A stretch of 64,000 nt of DNA from Egibacteraceae bacterium (GTDB lineage Bacteria; Actinomycetota; Nitriliruptoria; Euzebyales; Egibacteraceae): positions 1,084,973 through 1,148,972 of the forward strand of contig JAUJNX010000001.1 in the NCBI GenBank assembly GCA_030447925.1, given 5' to 3'. The translations under genes and the position numbers were made by a program. Below the pieces are notes generated by a model. That model ran no database searches. It was not told the DNA's origin and was given only the letters and a program-made list of their open reading frames with translations. Below, piece by piece: positions 15,956-24,602 of this stretch. Numbering within the stretch: the stretch's first letter is position 1; every line of letters starts with the position of its first letter.

Positions 15956-17980
15956 CTACCGCGCGAGCAGGGCGCGGAGCTCGTCGGGGGTGGTGACCGG
16001 GCGGTCGCAGGCGAAGTCGCGGCACACGTAGGCGGCGGCCGCGCCGTCCACCAGCGGTCGGTCGGCGAGCAGCGGGACGCCCGGCTCCTCCGGGGCGCCG
16101 ACGGCCAGGACGGCGCCGGGGCGCCAGGACTCGAAGTACACCGCCGACAGCGGGGCGGTGGCCGCGCGGTCGGGCCCCACGATCGCGACCTCGCCCGGCC
16201 CGGACAGGCGGCGCTCCAGCCCGCGCAGCAGCTCCCCGTAGCCGGTGGGGGCCTGGGCGGCGCGCCCGGCGTAGGCGGCCAGGGTGCGCTCCGCGCGGTC
16301 GGCGTAGGCGCCCTCGCCGGTGAGCGCCGCCAGGCGCAGGTTGACGTCGACCAGCGTCGACGGCCCGGCGGGCGTGGCGTTGTCCCACAGGTCCTTCGGC
16401 CGGGTGACGAGGCGCTCGGCGTCGTGGGCGGTGGCCCAGTACGTGCCCGGGACGTCGGGGTCGGCGAAGCGCTCCTCGGCCTCGTCGGCCAGGTCCCGCG
16501 CCCACGCGAACCAGGCCGGGTCGCCGTCGGCCTCCCACAGCACCAGCAGCGCCTGGGCGAGTCCCGCGACGTCCTCCAGGAAGGCCGGGACGCGCGCGCC
16601 GTGCAGCCGGCGCCAGGCGTGGTGAAGGCGCCCGTCGACCACGAGCTCCGCGCGCAGGAACCGGGCGCAGTCCGCCGCGGCGCGCACCAGGTCGGCCCGC
16701 CCCAGCGCCGCCCCGGTCTCGGCCAGCGCACCCAGCGCCAGCGCGTTCCAGCCGGTCAGGACCTTGTCATCGAGATCGGGCGACACCCGCGTAGCCCGCC
16801 GCGCCGCCAAGGCCGCGCGGACCCGCGCGAGCGCTGCGTCAAAGGCGGGGTCGCCCTCGGGCCACGGCTCGGCTTCGTGCAGCACGTTCGCGCCGTCCAG
16901 CTGCCCCTCCGGGCTGACGCCGAAGCGCTCCGCCCAGCGGTCCGGGTCCTCGCCCGCCGCCGCCACGACCTCCCGGAACTCGGCCTCCGGCCAGACGAAG
17001 TACCGGCCCTCCTCGCCCTCGGAGTCGGCGTCGGTGGACGAGGAGAACCCGCCCTCGGGCTGGCGCAGCCCGTCCAGCAGGTAGTCCGCGGTGCGCTCGG
17101 CGACGCGCCGGAAGCGCTCGGCCCCCGTCACCTGCCAGCCGTGCAGGTAGGCGCGCAGGAGCAGCGCGTTGTCGTACAGCATCTTCTCGAAGTGGGGCAC
17201 CGCCCAGGCGGCGTCCACCGAGTAGCGGTGGAACCCGCCGCCGACCTGGTCGGAGATCCCGCCGCGCGCCATCGCCTCCAGCGCGCGGGCGGCGGTGTCG
17301 CGGGCGCCCTCGTCGCCGGTGCGCAGCGCGTGGGCGAGCAGGAAGTCCAGCGCCATCGCCTGCGGGAACTTCGGGGCGGACCCGAAGCCGCCGTGGCGGC
17401 GGTCCTCCGCGCGCACGCACAGCTCCGCGGCGTCGTCGGCGAGCTGCGGGTCCACCCCGTCCTCGCCGGCGCCGAGGTCCTGCTGCTGGGCGAGGTGCGC
17501 GGCCAGGCGCCGGCCGCTGTCGACCACCTCGTCGCGCTGGGTGGACCAGGCGGTGCCGACGGCCTCCAGCACCTTGAGGAAGCCCGGCATGCCCTGGCGG
17601 TCGCTGCGCGGCCAGTAGGTGCCGCCGAAGAACGGCTCGCCCTCGGGGGTCAGGAACACGCTCATGGGCCAGCCGCCGTGGCCGGTCAGCGCCTGCACCG
17701 CGCCCATGTACACCGCGTCGACGTCGGGCCGCTCCTCGCGGTCGACCTTGATCGACACGAAGCCCTCGTTGAGCGCCCGGGCGACGCTGTCGTCCTCGAA
17801 GGACTCGTGGGCCATGACGTGGCACCAGTGGCACGAGGCGTAACCGACCGACAGGAAGACGGGCACGCCGCGCTCGCGGGCGAGGGCGAACGCCTCGTCG
17901 CCCCACTCGTACCAGTCGACCGGGTTGTCCGCGTGCTGGCGCAGGTAGGGGCTGGCGGCGTCGGCGAGGCGGTTGGGCAT
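15956..17980 (-). CDS. YyaL/DUF255 thioredoxin-domain protein
   Basis: A 674-residue protein of the YyaL (spermatogenesis-associated protein 20) family. The N-terminal thioredoxin-like DUF255 domain has SVGYASCHWCHVMAHESFED, with a CxxC-type active site. A long C-terminal alpha/alpha six-barrel resembling sugar epimerases follows (GGISDQVGGGFHRYSVDAAW, HFEKMLYDNALLLRAYLHG). The biochemical role of the family is unsettled. The ATG at 17980 starts the conserved NRLADAASPYLRQHADNPVD motif. A 195-base gap separates it from uvrD2 downstream; it contains one copy of the octamer CCTGTGGA at 15814. Confidence 0.88.
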   Translation of the reverse strand: MPNRLADAASPYLRQHADNPVDWYEWGDEAFALARERGVPVFLSVGYASCHWCHVMAHESFEDDSVARALNEGFVSIKVDREERPDVDAVYMGAVQALTGHGGWPMSVFLTPEGEPFFGGTYWPRSDRQGMPGFLKVLEAVGTAWSTQRDEVVDSGRRLAAHLAQQQDLGAGEDGVDPQLADDAAELCVRAEDRRHGGFGSAPKFPQAMALDFLLAHALRTGDEGARDTAARALEAMARGGISDQVGGGFHRYSVDAAWAVPHFEKMLYDNALLLRAYLHGWQVTGAERFRRVAERTADYLLDGLRQPEGGFSSSTDADSEGEEGRYFVWPEAEFREVVAAAGEDPDRWAERFGVSPEGQLDGANVLHEAEPWPEGDPAFDAALARVRAALAARRATRVSPDLDDKVLTGWNALALGALAETGAALGRADLVRAAADCARFLRAELVVDGRLHHAWRRLHGARVPAFLEDVAGLAQALLVLWEADGDPAWFAWARDLADEAEERFADPDVPGTYWATAHDAERLVTRPKDLWDNATPAGPSTLVDVNLRLAALTGEGAYADRAERTLAAYAGRAAQAPTGYGELLRGLERRLSGPGEVAIVGPDRAATAPLSAVYFESWRPGAVLAVGAPEEPGVPLLADRPLVDGAAAAYVCRDFACDRPVTTPDELRALLAR

Positions 17981-17981
17981 G

Positions 17982-18180
17982 TCAGGCGTCCTGTTCGGCG
18001 AGGCGTGCCAGGCGGCGCACCGCGAGGGCGGCGAGGGGGCGGTAGACGGGGGCGTCCAGTCGGGCCAGCGGGCGGGGTCGGCGAGCAGGCGCCACACGGC
18101 CGCCGGCGGTGCGGCGCTCTCGGCCGAGACGATCAGCGCCTTGCGCCGCTCGAACGTGCGTTCGATACTGCGGGCTCCAC
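17982..18180 (-). pseudogene. SRPBCC (START-like) gene remnant with internal deletion
   Basis: Two pieces of an SRPBCC-fold protein abut in different frames. The first reads ERTFERRKALIVSAESAAPP and AAVWRLLADPARWPDW, the usual N-terminal strand and helix. The second reads LDAPVYRPLAALAVRRLARL, the usual C-terminal helix, ending at 17982. The central half, about 80 residues, is missing, and the junction lies near 18058. No convincing start codon is present. The remnant ends 1 base upstream of the yyaL-like gene, so the intact ancestor was probably co-transcribed with it. Confidence 0.5.
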
Positions 18181-18231
18181 CGCTCGCCGCCCGCCCCCCG
18201 GCGGGCGCCACGCGCCAGGAGACCCTCGGCC

Positions 18232-20367
18232 ATGTCCGCGGACCCCACCCTCGCCGCCCTCCAGCGCGCCCCCGGCGCGCCGGACCCGGCCGCCCCGGCC
18301 AGCCTGCCGCTGCGGGTGGACCGCGTCCGCACGTTCGACACCCCCGAGTTCGCCGGCATCACGTTCCTGGAGGTGGAGTCCAAGACCGCGCTGAACAGGG
18401 TGTCAGGCATGCCCTTCGGATGGTCCATCAACCCCTACCGGGGCTGCAGCCACGCCTGCTCCTACTGCCTGCGCGGGGAGACCCCCATCCTGCTCGCCGA
18501 CGGGCGGACCCGCCCGATCGGGGACCTGCGCCCCGGCGACGCCGTCTACGGCACCCGGGTCCGCGACGGCGTGCGCCGCTACGCGGTGACCGAGGTGCTG
18601 GACCACTGGTCGACGGTCAAGCCCGCCTACCGGGTGGTCCTGGCCGACGGGACGGACCTGGTCACCAGCGGCGACCACCGCTTCCTGACCCCGCACGGCT
18701 GGCAGCACGTCGCCGCCGCGAGGGCGGGCGCACCGCACCGGCCCACCCTGACCGCGGCCAGCGCGCTGGTGGGGACCGGCCGGGTGGTCCCGTCGCCCAA
18801 GCACACCGCGGACTACCAGCGCGGCTACCTGGGCGGGCTGCTCCGCGGCGCCGCGCCGGCGCTGCGCCCCGCGACCGCGGCGCCGGAGGCCCTGGCCCGC
18901 GCCGAGGCCATCCTCGCGCACCAGGGCGTGGAGCTCGGCGGCCCCCTGACCGCCGCGGCGCTGGCCGGCCGGGCCGACGTCGCGGACCTGGCCGCGTGGC
19001 CCGACGACCCGTCCGGCGCGTGGTGCCGCGGGTTCCTGGCCGCGGTCTTCGACGCCGACGGCAGCGCCCGCGACGGCGTGCTGCGGATCGCCATCGCGGA
19101 GTTCGCGCTCGTCCGGGTGCTCGCCGTGCTGGGGCGGTTCCGCTTCGACCTGGCGCTGGAGGGGGCGCGGGCGGGCGAGCCCCTGGTCGTGCGCCTGCGC
19201 GGCGGCGTGCGCGACCACCTGCGGTTCCTGCACCTGACCGACCCGGCCGTCACCCGGACCGCCACGATCGCGGACCGCCCCGTGCGCAGCGACCCGTCGC
19301 TGCGCGTCGTCGCGGTCGAGCCCCTGGGCCTGGAGCTGCCCCTCTACGACATCACCACCGGCACGGGAGACTTTGTCGCCGACGGCGTGATCAGCCACAA
19401 CTGCTTCGCGCGGCCCACCCACGCCTACCTCAACCTCGACCCGCTCGGCGACTTCGAGCGCACCATCGTGGTCAAGACCAACGTGGCCCAGGTGCTGCGG
19501 CGGGAGGTCGCGCGGCGGAGCTGGAGGGGCGAGCACGTCGCGATGGGCACCAACACCGATCCCTACCAGCGGGCGGAGGGGCGGTACCGGCTGATGCCCG
19601 GGATCATCGGCGCGCTGGCGGAGGGGCGCACGCCCTTCTCGATCCTGACCAAGGGCACCCTGATCACCCGCGACATCGACGTGCTGCGCGACGCCGCCCG
19701 GCACGTGCCGGTGGCGGCGGCGATGACCGTCGGGATGCTCGACGACACCGTGTGGCGGGAGACCGAACCCGGCACGCCCCCGCCGCAGGCGCGGCTGTCG
19801 GCGGTCCGCCGGCTCAACGACGCGGGCATCCCCACCGGGGTGATGCTCGCGCCGATCATGCCGGGGCTGAACGACGACCGGGAGCAGCTGGCGGCGCTCG
19901 TGGACGCCATCGCGGCGGCCGGGGCGACCCACATCACCCCGATCGTGCTGCACCTGCGCCCGCGGGTGAAGGAGGTCTTCTGGCCCTGGCTGGAGGAGTT
20001 CCACCCGGAGCTGGTCGACCGCTACCGCGCGCTGTACCGCGGCGCCCAGGCGCAGGCGTCTTACCGCACCCCGGTCGAGGACTTCGTGAAGGAGCGCCGC
20101 CGCGACGCCTGGGCCCGCCACGGACTGCCCCCGCGGCCCGCGGCGTGGCGCGCGCAGGCCCCGCCGGGCAGCGACGATCCCACCGGGCACCGCCCGCCGG
20201 TCACGGCGGACCCGACGCGTCGACAGCATCGTGGCCCGGATCCCGAGCTCCTGCTCGGGGCCCCCGTTGCGGCCCGGCGGGCGCGGGCGCCGGTCGGCCC
20301 CGGTGGGTGGCGATCCCGGCGCGGCGGCCCGCCGCCGGACCCGGGGGAGCAGCTCTCGCTGCTCTAG
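18232..20367 (+). CDS. Rv2578c-type radical SAM protein interrupted by an intein
   Basis: The precursor has 711 residues, of which 79-390 are an intein. After splicing, the host protein is about 399 residues: an N-terminal part ending CSHACSY, then CFARPTHAYLNLDPLGDFER, restoring the CxxxCxxC radical SAM cluster motif. Later come MGTNTDPYQRAEGRYRLMPG, FSILTKGTLITRD and MLAPIMPGLNDD. This is the SplB-like Rv2578c family, whose substrate is unknown. The intein sits immediately before the third cluster cysteine, so the enzyme cannot bind its [4Fe-4S] cluster until splicing occurs. The ATG at 18232 follows CAGGAGA. The tail after about 640 is low-complexity Arg/Pro sequence. Confidence 0.92.
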   Translation: MSADPTLAALQRAPGAPDPAAPASLPLRVDRVRTFDTPEFAGITFLEVESKTALNRVSGMPFGWSINPYRGCSHACSYCLRGETPILLADGRTRPIGDLRPGDAVYGTRVRDGVRRYAVTEVLDHWSTVKPAYRVVLADGTDLVTSGDHRFLTPHGWQHVAAARAGAPHRPTLTAASALVGTGRVVPSPKHTADYQRGYLGGLLRGAAPALRPATAAPEALARAEAILAHQGVELGGPLTAAALAGRADVADLAAWPDDPSGAWCRGFLAAVFDADGSARDGVLRIAIAEFALVRVLAVLGRFRFDLALEGARAGEPLVVRLRGGVRDHLRFLHLTDPAVTRTATIADRPVRSDPSLRVVAVEPLGLELPLYDITTGTGDFVADGVISHNCFARPTHAYLNLDPLGDFERTIVVKTNVAQVLRREVARRSWRGEHVAMGTNTDPYQRAEGRYRLMPGIIGALAEGRTPFSILTKGTLITRDIDVLRDAARHVPVAAAMTVGMLDDTVWRETEPGTPPPQARLSAVRRLNDAGIPTGVMLAPIMPGLNDDREQLAALVDAIAAAGATHITPIVLHLRPRVKEVFWPWLEEFHPELVDRYRALYRGAQAQASYRTPVEDFVKERRRDAWARHGLPPRPAAWRAQAPPGSDDPTGHRPPVTADPTRRQHRGPDPELLLGAPVAARRARAPVGPGGWRSRRGGPPPDPGEQLSLL
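18466..19401 (+). other. Intein (312 residues) with degenerate LAGLIDADG endonuclease
   Basis: Splicing residues are complete: Cys1 starts CLRGETPILLADG (block A), TSGDHRFLT is block B with its histidine, PLYDITTGTGDFVADG is block F, and VISHN with a following Cys is block G. The endonuclease part has YLGGLLRGAAP where the first LAGLIDADG helix should be, without the aspartate, and GFLAAVFDADGSA for the second. It is therefore probably splicing-competent but no longer a homing nuclease. Base composition matches the host, so it is not a recent arrival. Confidence 0.9.
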
Positions 20368-20398
20368 ACTCACCCTGCGTGACCAGGGAGAACGGCCG

Positions 20399-20426
20399 TT
20401 TCGGACGGCGCCCGGGGCCGTACAAT
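20399..20426 (+). promoter_or_regulatory. Probable promoter of the GCS2-like gene
   Basis: TTTCGG (20399-20404), a 16-base spacer and TACAAT (20421-20426) precede the gene start at 20458. GGGAGG follows as ribosome binding site. The -10 is good; the -35 is weak. Confidence 0.45.
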
Positions 20427-20457
20427 CCAGCTGCCTACGACGACCGGGAGGTCCGCC

Positions 20458-21942
20458 ATGGGCCGCGACATCCAGGCCACGGTGTTCACGCGTGAGGACC
20501 GGACCCGCTATCGGGAGAAGGTGAAGCGGGACCTCGCGGTGCTGGCGGAGCTCGTCCGGTCCGGGCGGTTCGAGCGCGGGCAGCGCACGCTCGGGATCGA
20601 GATGGAGGTCTACCTCACCGACGGCGACGGCGCGGTCATGCCCATCAACGACGAGCTGCTGCGCCGCATCGCGTCCAGCGAGTACCAGACCGAGCTCGCC
20701 CAGTTCAACATCGAGTTCGACGTGGGCCCCGAGCCCATCGGGGGCGACGTCCTGCGCCGGGTCGAGGGCGAGCTGCGCGCCTCGCTGCACCGCGCCCACG
20801 CGGTCGCGGAGACCATGGACGCCCAGGTCGTGACCATCGGCATCCTGCCGACCCTCACCGACTTCGACGTCACCGAGCAGAACCTGTCGGCCAACCCGCG
20901 CTACCACGCGCTGAACGACGCGATCCTCGCCGCCCGCGGCGAGGACATCGTCATCCACATCGAGGGCGACGAGACCCTGCGGGCGACGGTCAACTCGATC
21001 ACCGCCGAGGCCGCGTGCACCTCCCTGCAGCTGCACCTGCAGGTCGACCCCGACGAGTTCGCCGTCTACTGGAACGCCGCCCAGGTGCTGTCGGCGCCGC
21101 TGGTCGCGGTCGCGGCCAACTCGCCGTTCTTCCTGGGCAAGCTGCTGCACCACGAGACCCGCATCGCCCTGTTCCAGCAGTCGATCGACACCCGCACCGA
21201 GGAGCTGGCCGAGCAGGGCGTCCGCCCGCGCGTGTGGTTCGGCGAGCGCTGGCTGCGCGAGGGCATGTTCGAGCTGTTCGACGAGAACGTGCGCTACTTC
21301 TCCGCCCTCCTGCCGCTCTGCGACGAGGAGAACCCGGAGGAGGAGCTGGCCGCGGGCCGCATCCCCGCCCTGCCGGAGCTGACCCTGCACAACGGCACGG
21401 TCTACCGCTGGAACCGGCCGGTCTACGGCCCGGGGGCGAGCGCCCCGCACATGCGCATCGAGAACCGCGTGCTGCCGGCCGGGCCCACGGTGGTCGACGC
21501 GGTCGCCAACGCCGCCTTCTACTACGGGCTGCTCACCGCCCTGGTGCGCGAGGAGCGGCCGCTGTGGGAGGAGATGAGCTTCGCCACCGCGGAGGCCAAC
21601 TTCACCGAGGCCGCGCGCAAGGGCCTGGGCGCCAAGCTGTTCTGGCCGCGGGTGGGCGCGGAGGTCCCCGTCGGCGAGCTGATCGTCACCCGCCTGCTGC
21701 CGCTCGCCCGCGAGGGCCTCGCCCACCTGGAGATCGACGTCGCCGACATCGACGCCTACCTGGGCGTCCTCGAGCAGCGGGTCCTGTCCGGGCAGAACGG
21801 GGCCGGGTGGCAGATCGCGTCGTTCCGGCGCCTGGAGGAGGGGGGCCTCAACCGCGCGGAGGCGGGCCGCGAGCTGGTCCGGCGCTACTCCAAGCTCTCC
21901 CAGGCCGGTCAGCCCGTCCACACCTGGCCCGTCGACGGCTGA
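20458..21942 (+). CDS. GCS2-family glutamate-cysteine ligase-like protein
   Basis: A 494-residue member of the carboxylate-amine ligase/GCS2 group, which forms an amide bond between a glutamate-like acid and an amine at the expense of ATP. Family marks are LGIEMEVYLTDGDG (metal site), FNIEFDVGPEPIGG, VNSITAEAACTSLQLHLQV and APHMRIENRVLPAGPTVVD. The organism appears to use mycothiol, so glutathione synthesis is not assumed and the true substrates are unknown. The next gene, 75 bases downstream, is a zinc acylase/deacylase that could act on the product. The pair looks like a small unexplored pathway. Confidence 0.8.
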   Translation: MGRDIQATVFTREDRTRYREKVKRDLAVLAELVRSGRFERGQRTLGIEMEVYLTDGDGAVMPINDELLRRIASSEYQTELAQFNIEFDVGPEPIGGDVLRRVEGELRASLHRAHAVAETMDAQVVTIGILPTLTDFDVTEQNLSANPRYHALNDAILAARGEDIVIHIEGDETLRATVNSITAEAACTSLQLHLQVDPDEFAVYWNAAQVLSAPLVAVAANSPFFLGKLLHHETRIALFQQSIDTRTEELAEQGVRPRVWFGERWLREGMFELFDENVRYFSALLPLCDEENPEEELAAGRIPALPELTLHNGTVYRWNRPVYGPGASAPHMRIENRVLPAGPTVVDAVANAAFYYGLLTALVREERPLWEEMSFATAEANFTEAARKGLGAKLFWPRVGAEVPVGELIVTRLLPLAREGLAHLEIDVADIDAYLGVLEQRVLSGQNGAGWQIASFRRLEEGGLNRAEAGRELVRRYSKLSQAGQPVHTWPVDG

Positions 21943-22017
21943 CAGGGACAAACCTGGCCGATCGGCGGGGTCACGCTCCGTGTAGCAGGGGACCACCGGG
22001 GTAGTGTTCCGCGCCAG

Positions 22018-23058
22018 ATGAATGACCTGTACCGGCGCTTCACCGGCTACGACGAGATCACGGACCTGCTGGCGGGATCCGACGAGGACGCCCTCGTCGT
22101 CCTCAACGGCAAGCCGGCGCTGATCCGCCTCCCCGGCGAGGACCCCACCCGCCCTGCCCGCTTCGTGTCGACGCTGCTGCACGGCAACGAGGACTCCGGC
22201 TTCCGTGCCGTCCTCGAACTGCTGCGGCGCAAGGACCGCTATCCCTTCGACCTCTGGGTCTTCCTCGGCAACACGCGCGCGGCGCGCCAGGAGGGGTGGT
22301 TCGCCCACCGTTACCTGGACGACCAGGAGGACTTCAACCGCGTGTGGGGCCTGGGCCCGGCGACCACGCGCATGCGGCGGTGCGCCGAGGAGGTCCTCGC
22401 CGAGGTCACGGCCGGCCCCCTGGAGGCCGCCGTCGACCTCCACAACAACACCGGTGAGAACCCGCCCTACGCGATCACCGCGGTCCGCACGCCGGAGAGC
22501 CTGCGCCTGGTCGGCGTCTGCGCCGACATCGGCCTGCTGTGGAACCTGCGGATCAACGCGCTCATGGAGGCGCTCGCCCCCTTCTGCCCGGCGGTCGCCG
22601 TCGAGTGCGGCAAGTCGGGCCGGCCCGCCAGCCAGGCGTTCGCGCTGGGGGCCCTCGACCGCTTCCTGGAGACCGCCGACATCGGCGACCCCGCCCTGCC
22701 CGCGGGTCCCGGCGCGCTGTTCGAGATCCTCCACCGCGTCACCGTCCGCTCCGAGGTGACCGTCGCCTTCGGGGGCGCGGTGTCCGACGAGGTCGACCTG
22801 GTCCTGCACCCGGGCCTGGACTCGGCCAACTTCGGGATGCTCCTGGCCGGCACGGAGCTGGGCCGCGTGCACCCCGGGGCGGCCATGCCGCTGTGCTCGC
22901 TGGACATGGAGGGCCGGGACACCACCGGCCGGTTCTTCGCGGTCTCCCCCGACGGGGCGCTGGTGGTCACCCAGGACGTGACCCCGGCGATGATGACCAC
23001 CACCGCCCTCCAGGCCCGCCGCGACTGCCTCACCTACCTGACCCGCCGCCGCGCCTAG
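22018..23058 (+). CDS. Succinylglutamate desuccinylase/aspartoacylase-family enzyme
   Basis: A 346-residue M14-like zinc enzyme. Expected ligands are H55 and E58 (LLHGNEDSGF) and H142 (AAVDLHNNTGENPP); VAVECGKSGRPAS carries a conserved glutamate. Relatives remove acyl groups from amino acids. A -10-like TAGTGT lies at 22002-22007, only 11 bases before the ATG, and there is no clear ribosome binding site, so the leader is at most a few bases. It follows the GCS2-like ligase, and the two may make and break the same amide. Confidence 0.8.
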   Translation: MNDLYRRFTGYDEITDLLAGSDEDALVVLNGKPALIRLPGEDPTRPARFVSTLLHGNEDSGFRAVLELLRRKDRYPFDLWVFLGNTRAARQEGWFAHRYLDDQEDFNRVWGLGPATTRMRRCAEEVLAEVTAGPLEAAVDLHNNTGENPPYAITAVRTPESLRLVGVCADIGLLWNLRINALMEALAPFCPAVAVECGKSGRPASQAFALGALDRFLETADIGDPALPAGPGALFEILHRVTVRSEVTVAFGGAVSDEVDLVLHPGLDSANFGMLLAGTELGRVHPGAAMPLCSLDMEGRDTTGRFFAVSPDGALVVTQDVTPAMMTTTALQARRDCLTYLTRRRA

Positions 23059-23078
23059 ACAGCCCGGGCGCGGAGGGT

Positions 23079-23663
23079 TCAGGCGGGGACGGGGGCCTCG
23101 CCGGTGGCGGGGGACAGGCCGGCCACCGCGATGCGCCAGGCCCCGTCCTCGCGGACCAGGGTGTAGACGAGCTCCTGCTCCTCGCCCGACGCGCCCTGCA
23201 CGGTGACCAGCACCTGCGCCCCCTCCTCGCCGGCCACGCAGGTGCCCGACACGTGGGTGGCGGCGTCGGTCAGCAGGGCGTAGTCGCGGTCGAACAGCCG
23301 CCGGAAGGTCTCGACCGAGATCGACGACCGGTACGCCGAGGACGCGAAGCCCAGCGCGGCCTCGTAGTCGCCGGCCTCCAGGGCGCGCAGCTGCCCGTCG
23401 ATCGCGGCGTCGATGCCCGCCCGGGAGTCGTCGTCGCAGTCCAGGGCGCCGTGGGGTGCGGCGCCGGCGCCCGGCGCCGGGGCGCGGGGCCGCGCGGAGG
23501 GGGGGAGCTCGGACGCGGGCGTCGCCGGCCCGTCGGACCCGCCCGCCTCCGCCCCGCCGCGGGCCGCGTCGCCGCCGTCCGCACCCGCGGTGCACCCGCC
23601 CGCCAGCACCGCGAGCAGCGTGGCGGCGGCCAGGACCGCCCTCCCCGGCCGGCGGGGCCTCAC
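23079..23663 (-). CDS. Putative lipoprotein with NTF2-like domain
   Basis: 194 residues: a signal peptide with lipobox (LLAVLAGGC), a Gly/Ala/Pro-rich spacer to about residue 75, then a compact domain (IDGQLRALEAGDYEAALGFA, VLVTVQGASGEEQELVYTLV, GAWRIAVAGL) that resembles small NTF2/SnoaL-like domains. It should be anchored outside the membrane. The GTG start at 23663 overlaps the stop of mca (GTGA), so it is the last gene of a cinA-like/mca/lipoprotein unit. No function is recognisable. Confidence 0.65.
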   Translation of the reverse strand: MRPRRPGRAVLAAATLLAVLAGGCTAGADGGDAARGGAEAGGSDGPATPASELPPSARPRAPAPGAGAAPHGALDCDDDSRAGIDAAIDGQLRALEAGDYEAALGFASSAYRSSISVETFRRLFDRDYALLTDAATHVSGTCVAGEEGAQVLVTVQGASGEEQELVYTLVREDGAWRIAVAGLSPATGEAPVPA

Positions 23664-24532
23664 CCGCGCGGCTCGAGGCCCGCGAACAGCGAGTCCTCCG
23701 GGGTGGGGGCGTCGACCAGGGACCGGGCCAGCTCGTAGTCCTCGTAGGGGCCCACCTCGCGGACCAGGTCCTCGGGGATGGCGAACCACAGCCCCTCGGG
23801 GTCGATCTGGGTCGCGTGGGCCAGCAGCGCCTGGTTGCGCTGGGACAGGTAGTCGCCCACCTCGACCGAGGTCGTGAACGTCTCCGGGGCGTCGGCGGGC
23901 CAGCGCTCCAGCCACTCGCCGAACGGCGAGTCGATCCCGCGCTCCAGGGCGGCCTCGTGCAGCCGCCGCATGCGGGACCGGGTGAACGCCGCGATGTAGT
24001 ACAGCTTGCGCACCTGCCACGGCTCGCCCGCCTCGGGGAACCGGTCCGGGTCGGCGGCGGCGTCCACGGCGGCGACCGACACGGTGTGGCAGCGCAGGTG
24101 GTCGGGGTGGGGGTAGCCGCCGTCGGGCCCGTAGGTCACCAGCACGTCGGGCCGGGTCCGCCGGATGATGGCGACCAGCCGCCCCACGACCTCGTCCTCC
24201 GGGACGTTCCAGAACGCCCCCGGGTCCAGCTGGGACCCGTCCCCGGCGAAGTCCTCGACCCAGCCCGAGTCGGGGTAGCCCAGCTGGTGGGACTCGCTGA
24301 CGCCCAGGACGGCCAGCGCCCGCTCCAGCTCCTCGCGGCGGATCTCGGGCAGCCGCTCCTTCACCCCCGGCCGGTCCATCGCCGGGTTGAGGATGTCACC
24401 CGCCGCCCCGTCGGTCAGCGTGACGACGCTGACCCGGTAGCCCTCCTTGGCGTAGCGGGCCATGGTGCCCGCACCCTTGGACGACTCGTCGTCGGGGTGG
24501 GCGTGGACGAACATCGCGTGCAGCTTCGCCAT
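23660..24532 (-). CDS. mca: Mycothiol S-conjugate amidase
   Basis: A 290-residue PIG-L/LmbE-fold zinc hydrolase. Mca cleaves mycothiol S-conjugates, releasing a mercapturic acid for export and GlcN-Ins for recycling. Zinc motifs are HAHPDDESSKGAGTMARYAK near residue 10 and YPHPDHLRCH. The GDILNPAMDRPG sequence separates Mca from the deacetylase MshB. It shows that the organism uses mycothiol and fits with the MshC-like ligase 7 kb away. Confidence 0.88.
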   Translation of the reverse strand: MAKLHAMFVHAHPDDESSKGAGTMARYAKEGYRVSVVTLTDGAAGDILNPAMDRPGVKERLPEIRREELERALAVLGVSESHQLGYPDSGWVEDFAGDGSQLDPGAFWNVPEDEVVGRLVAIIRRTRPDVLVTYGPDGGYPHPDHLRCHTVSVAAVDAAADPDRFPEAGEPWQVRKLYYIAAFTRSRMRRLHEAALERGIDSPFGEWLERWPADAPETFTTSVEVGDYLSQRNQALLAHATQIDPEGLWFAIPEDLVREVGPYEDYELARSLVDAPTPEDSLFAGLEPRG

Positions 24533-24602
24533 CTGTGCACCTTCTGGGCGGCCCGGACCACGTGCGCGCGGGCCGCCTGCCGGCCGCCCGCCGCTGCGAA
24601 TG

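Noticed and set aside
14063-18394. A plus-strand open frame of 1443 codons opposite uvrD2 and the yyaL-like gene
   Set aside because: It is the antisense shadow of two well-supported genes, is made of Arg/Gly/Ala/Val-rich low-complexity sequence and has no domain. Long stop-free antisense frames are expected at this GC content.
18403-23595. A minus-strand open frame of 1730 codons
   Set aside because: It lies opposite the radical SAM, GCS2-like and acylase genes, all with clear motifs. Its translation is repetitive and family-free.
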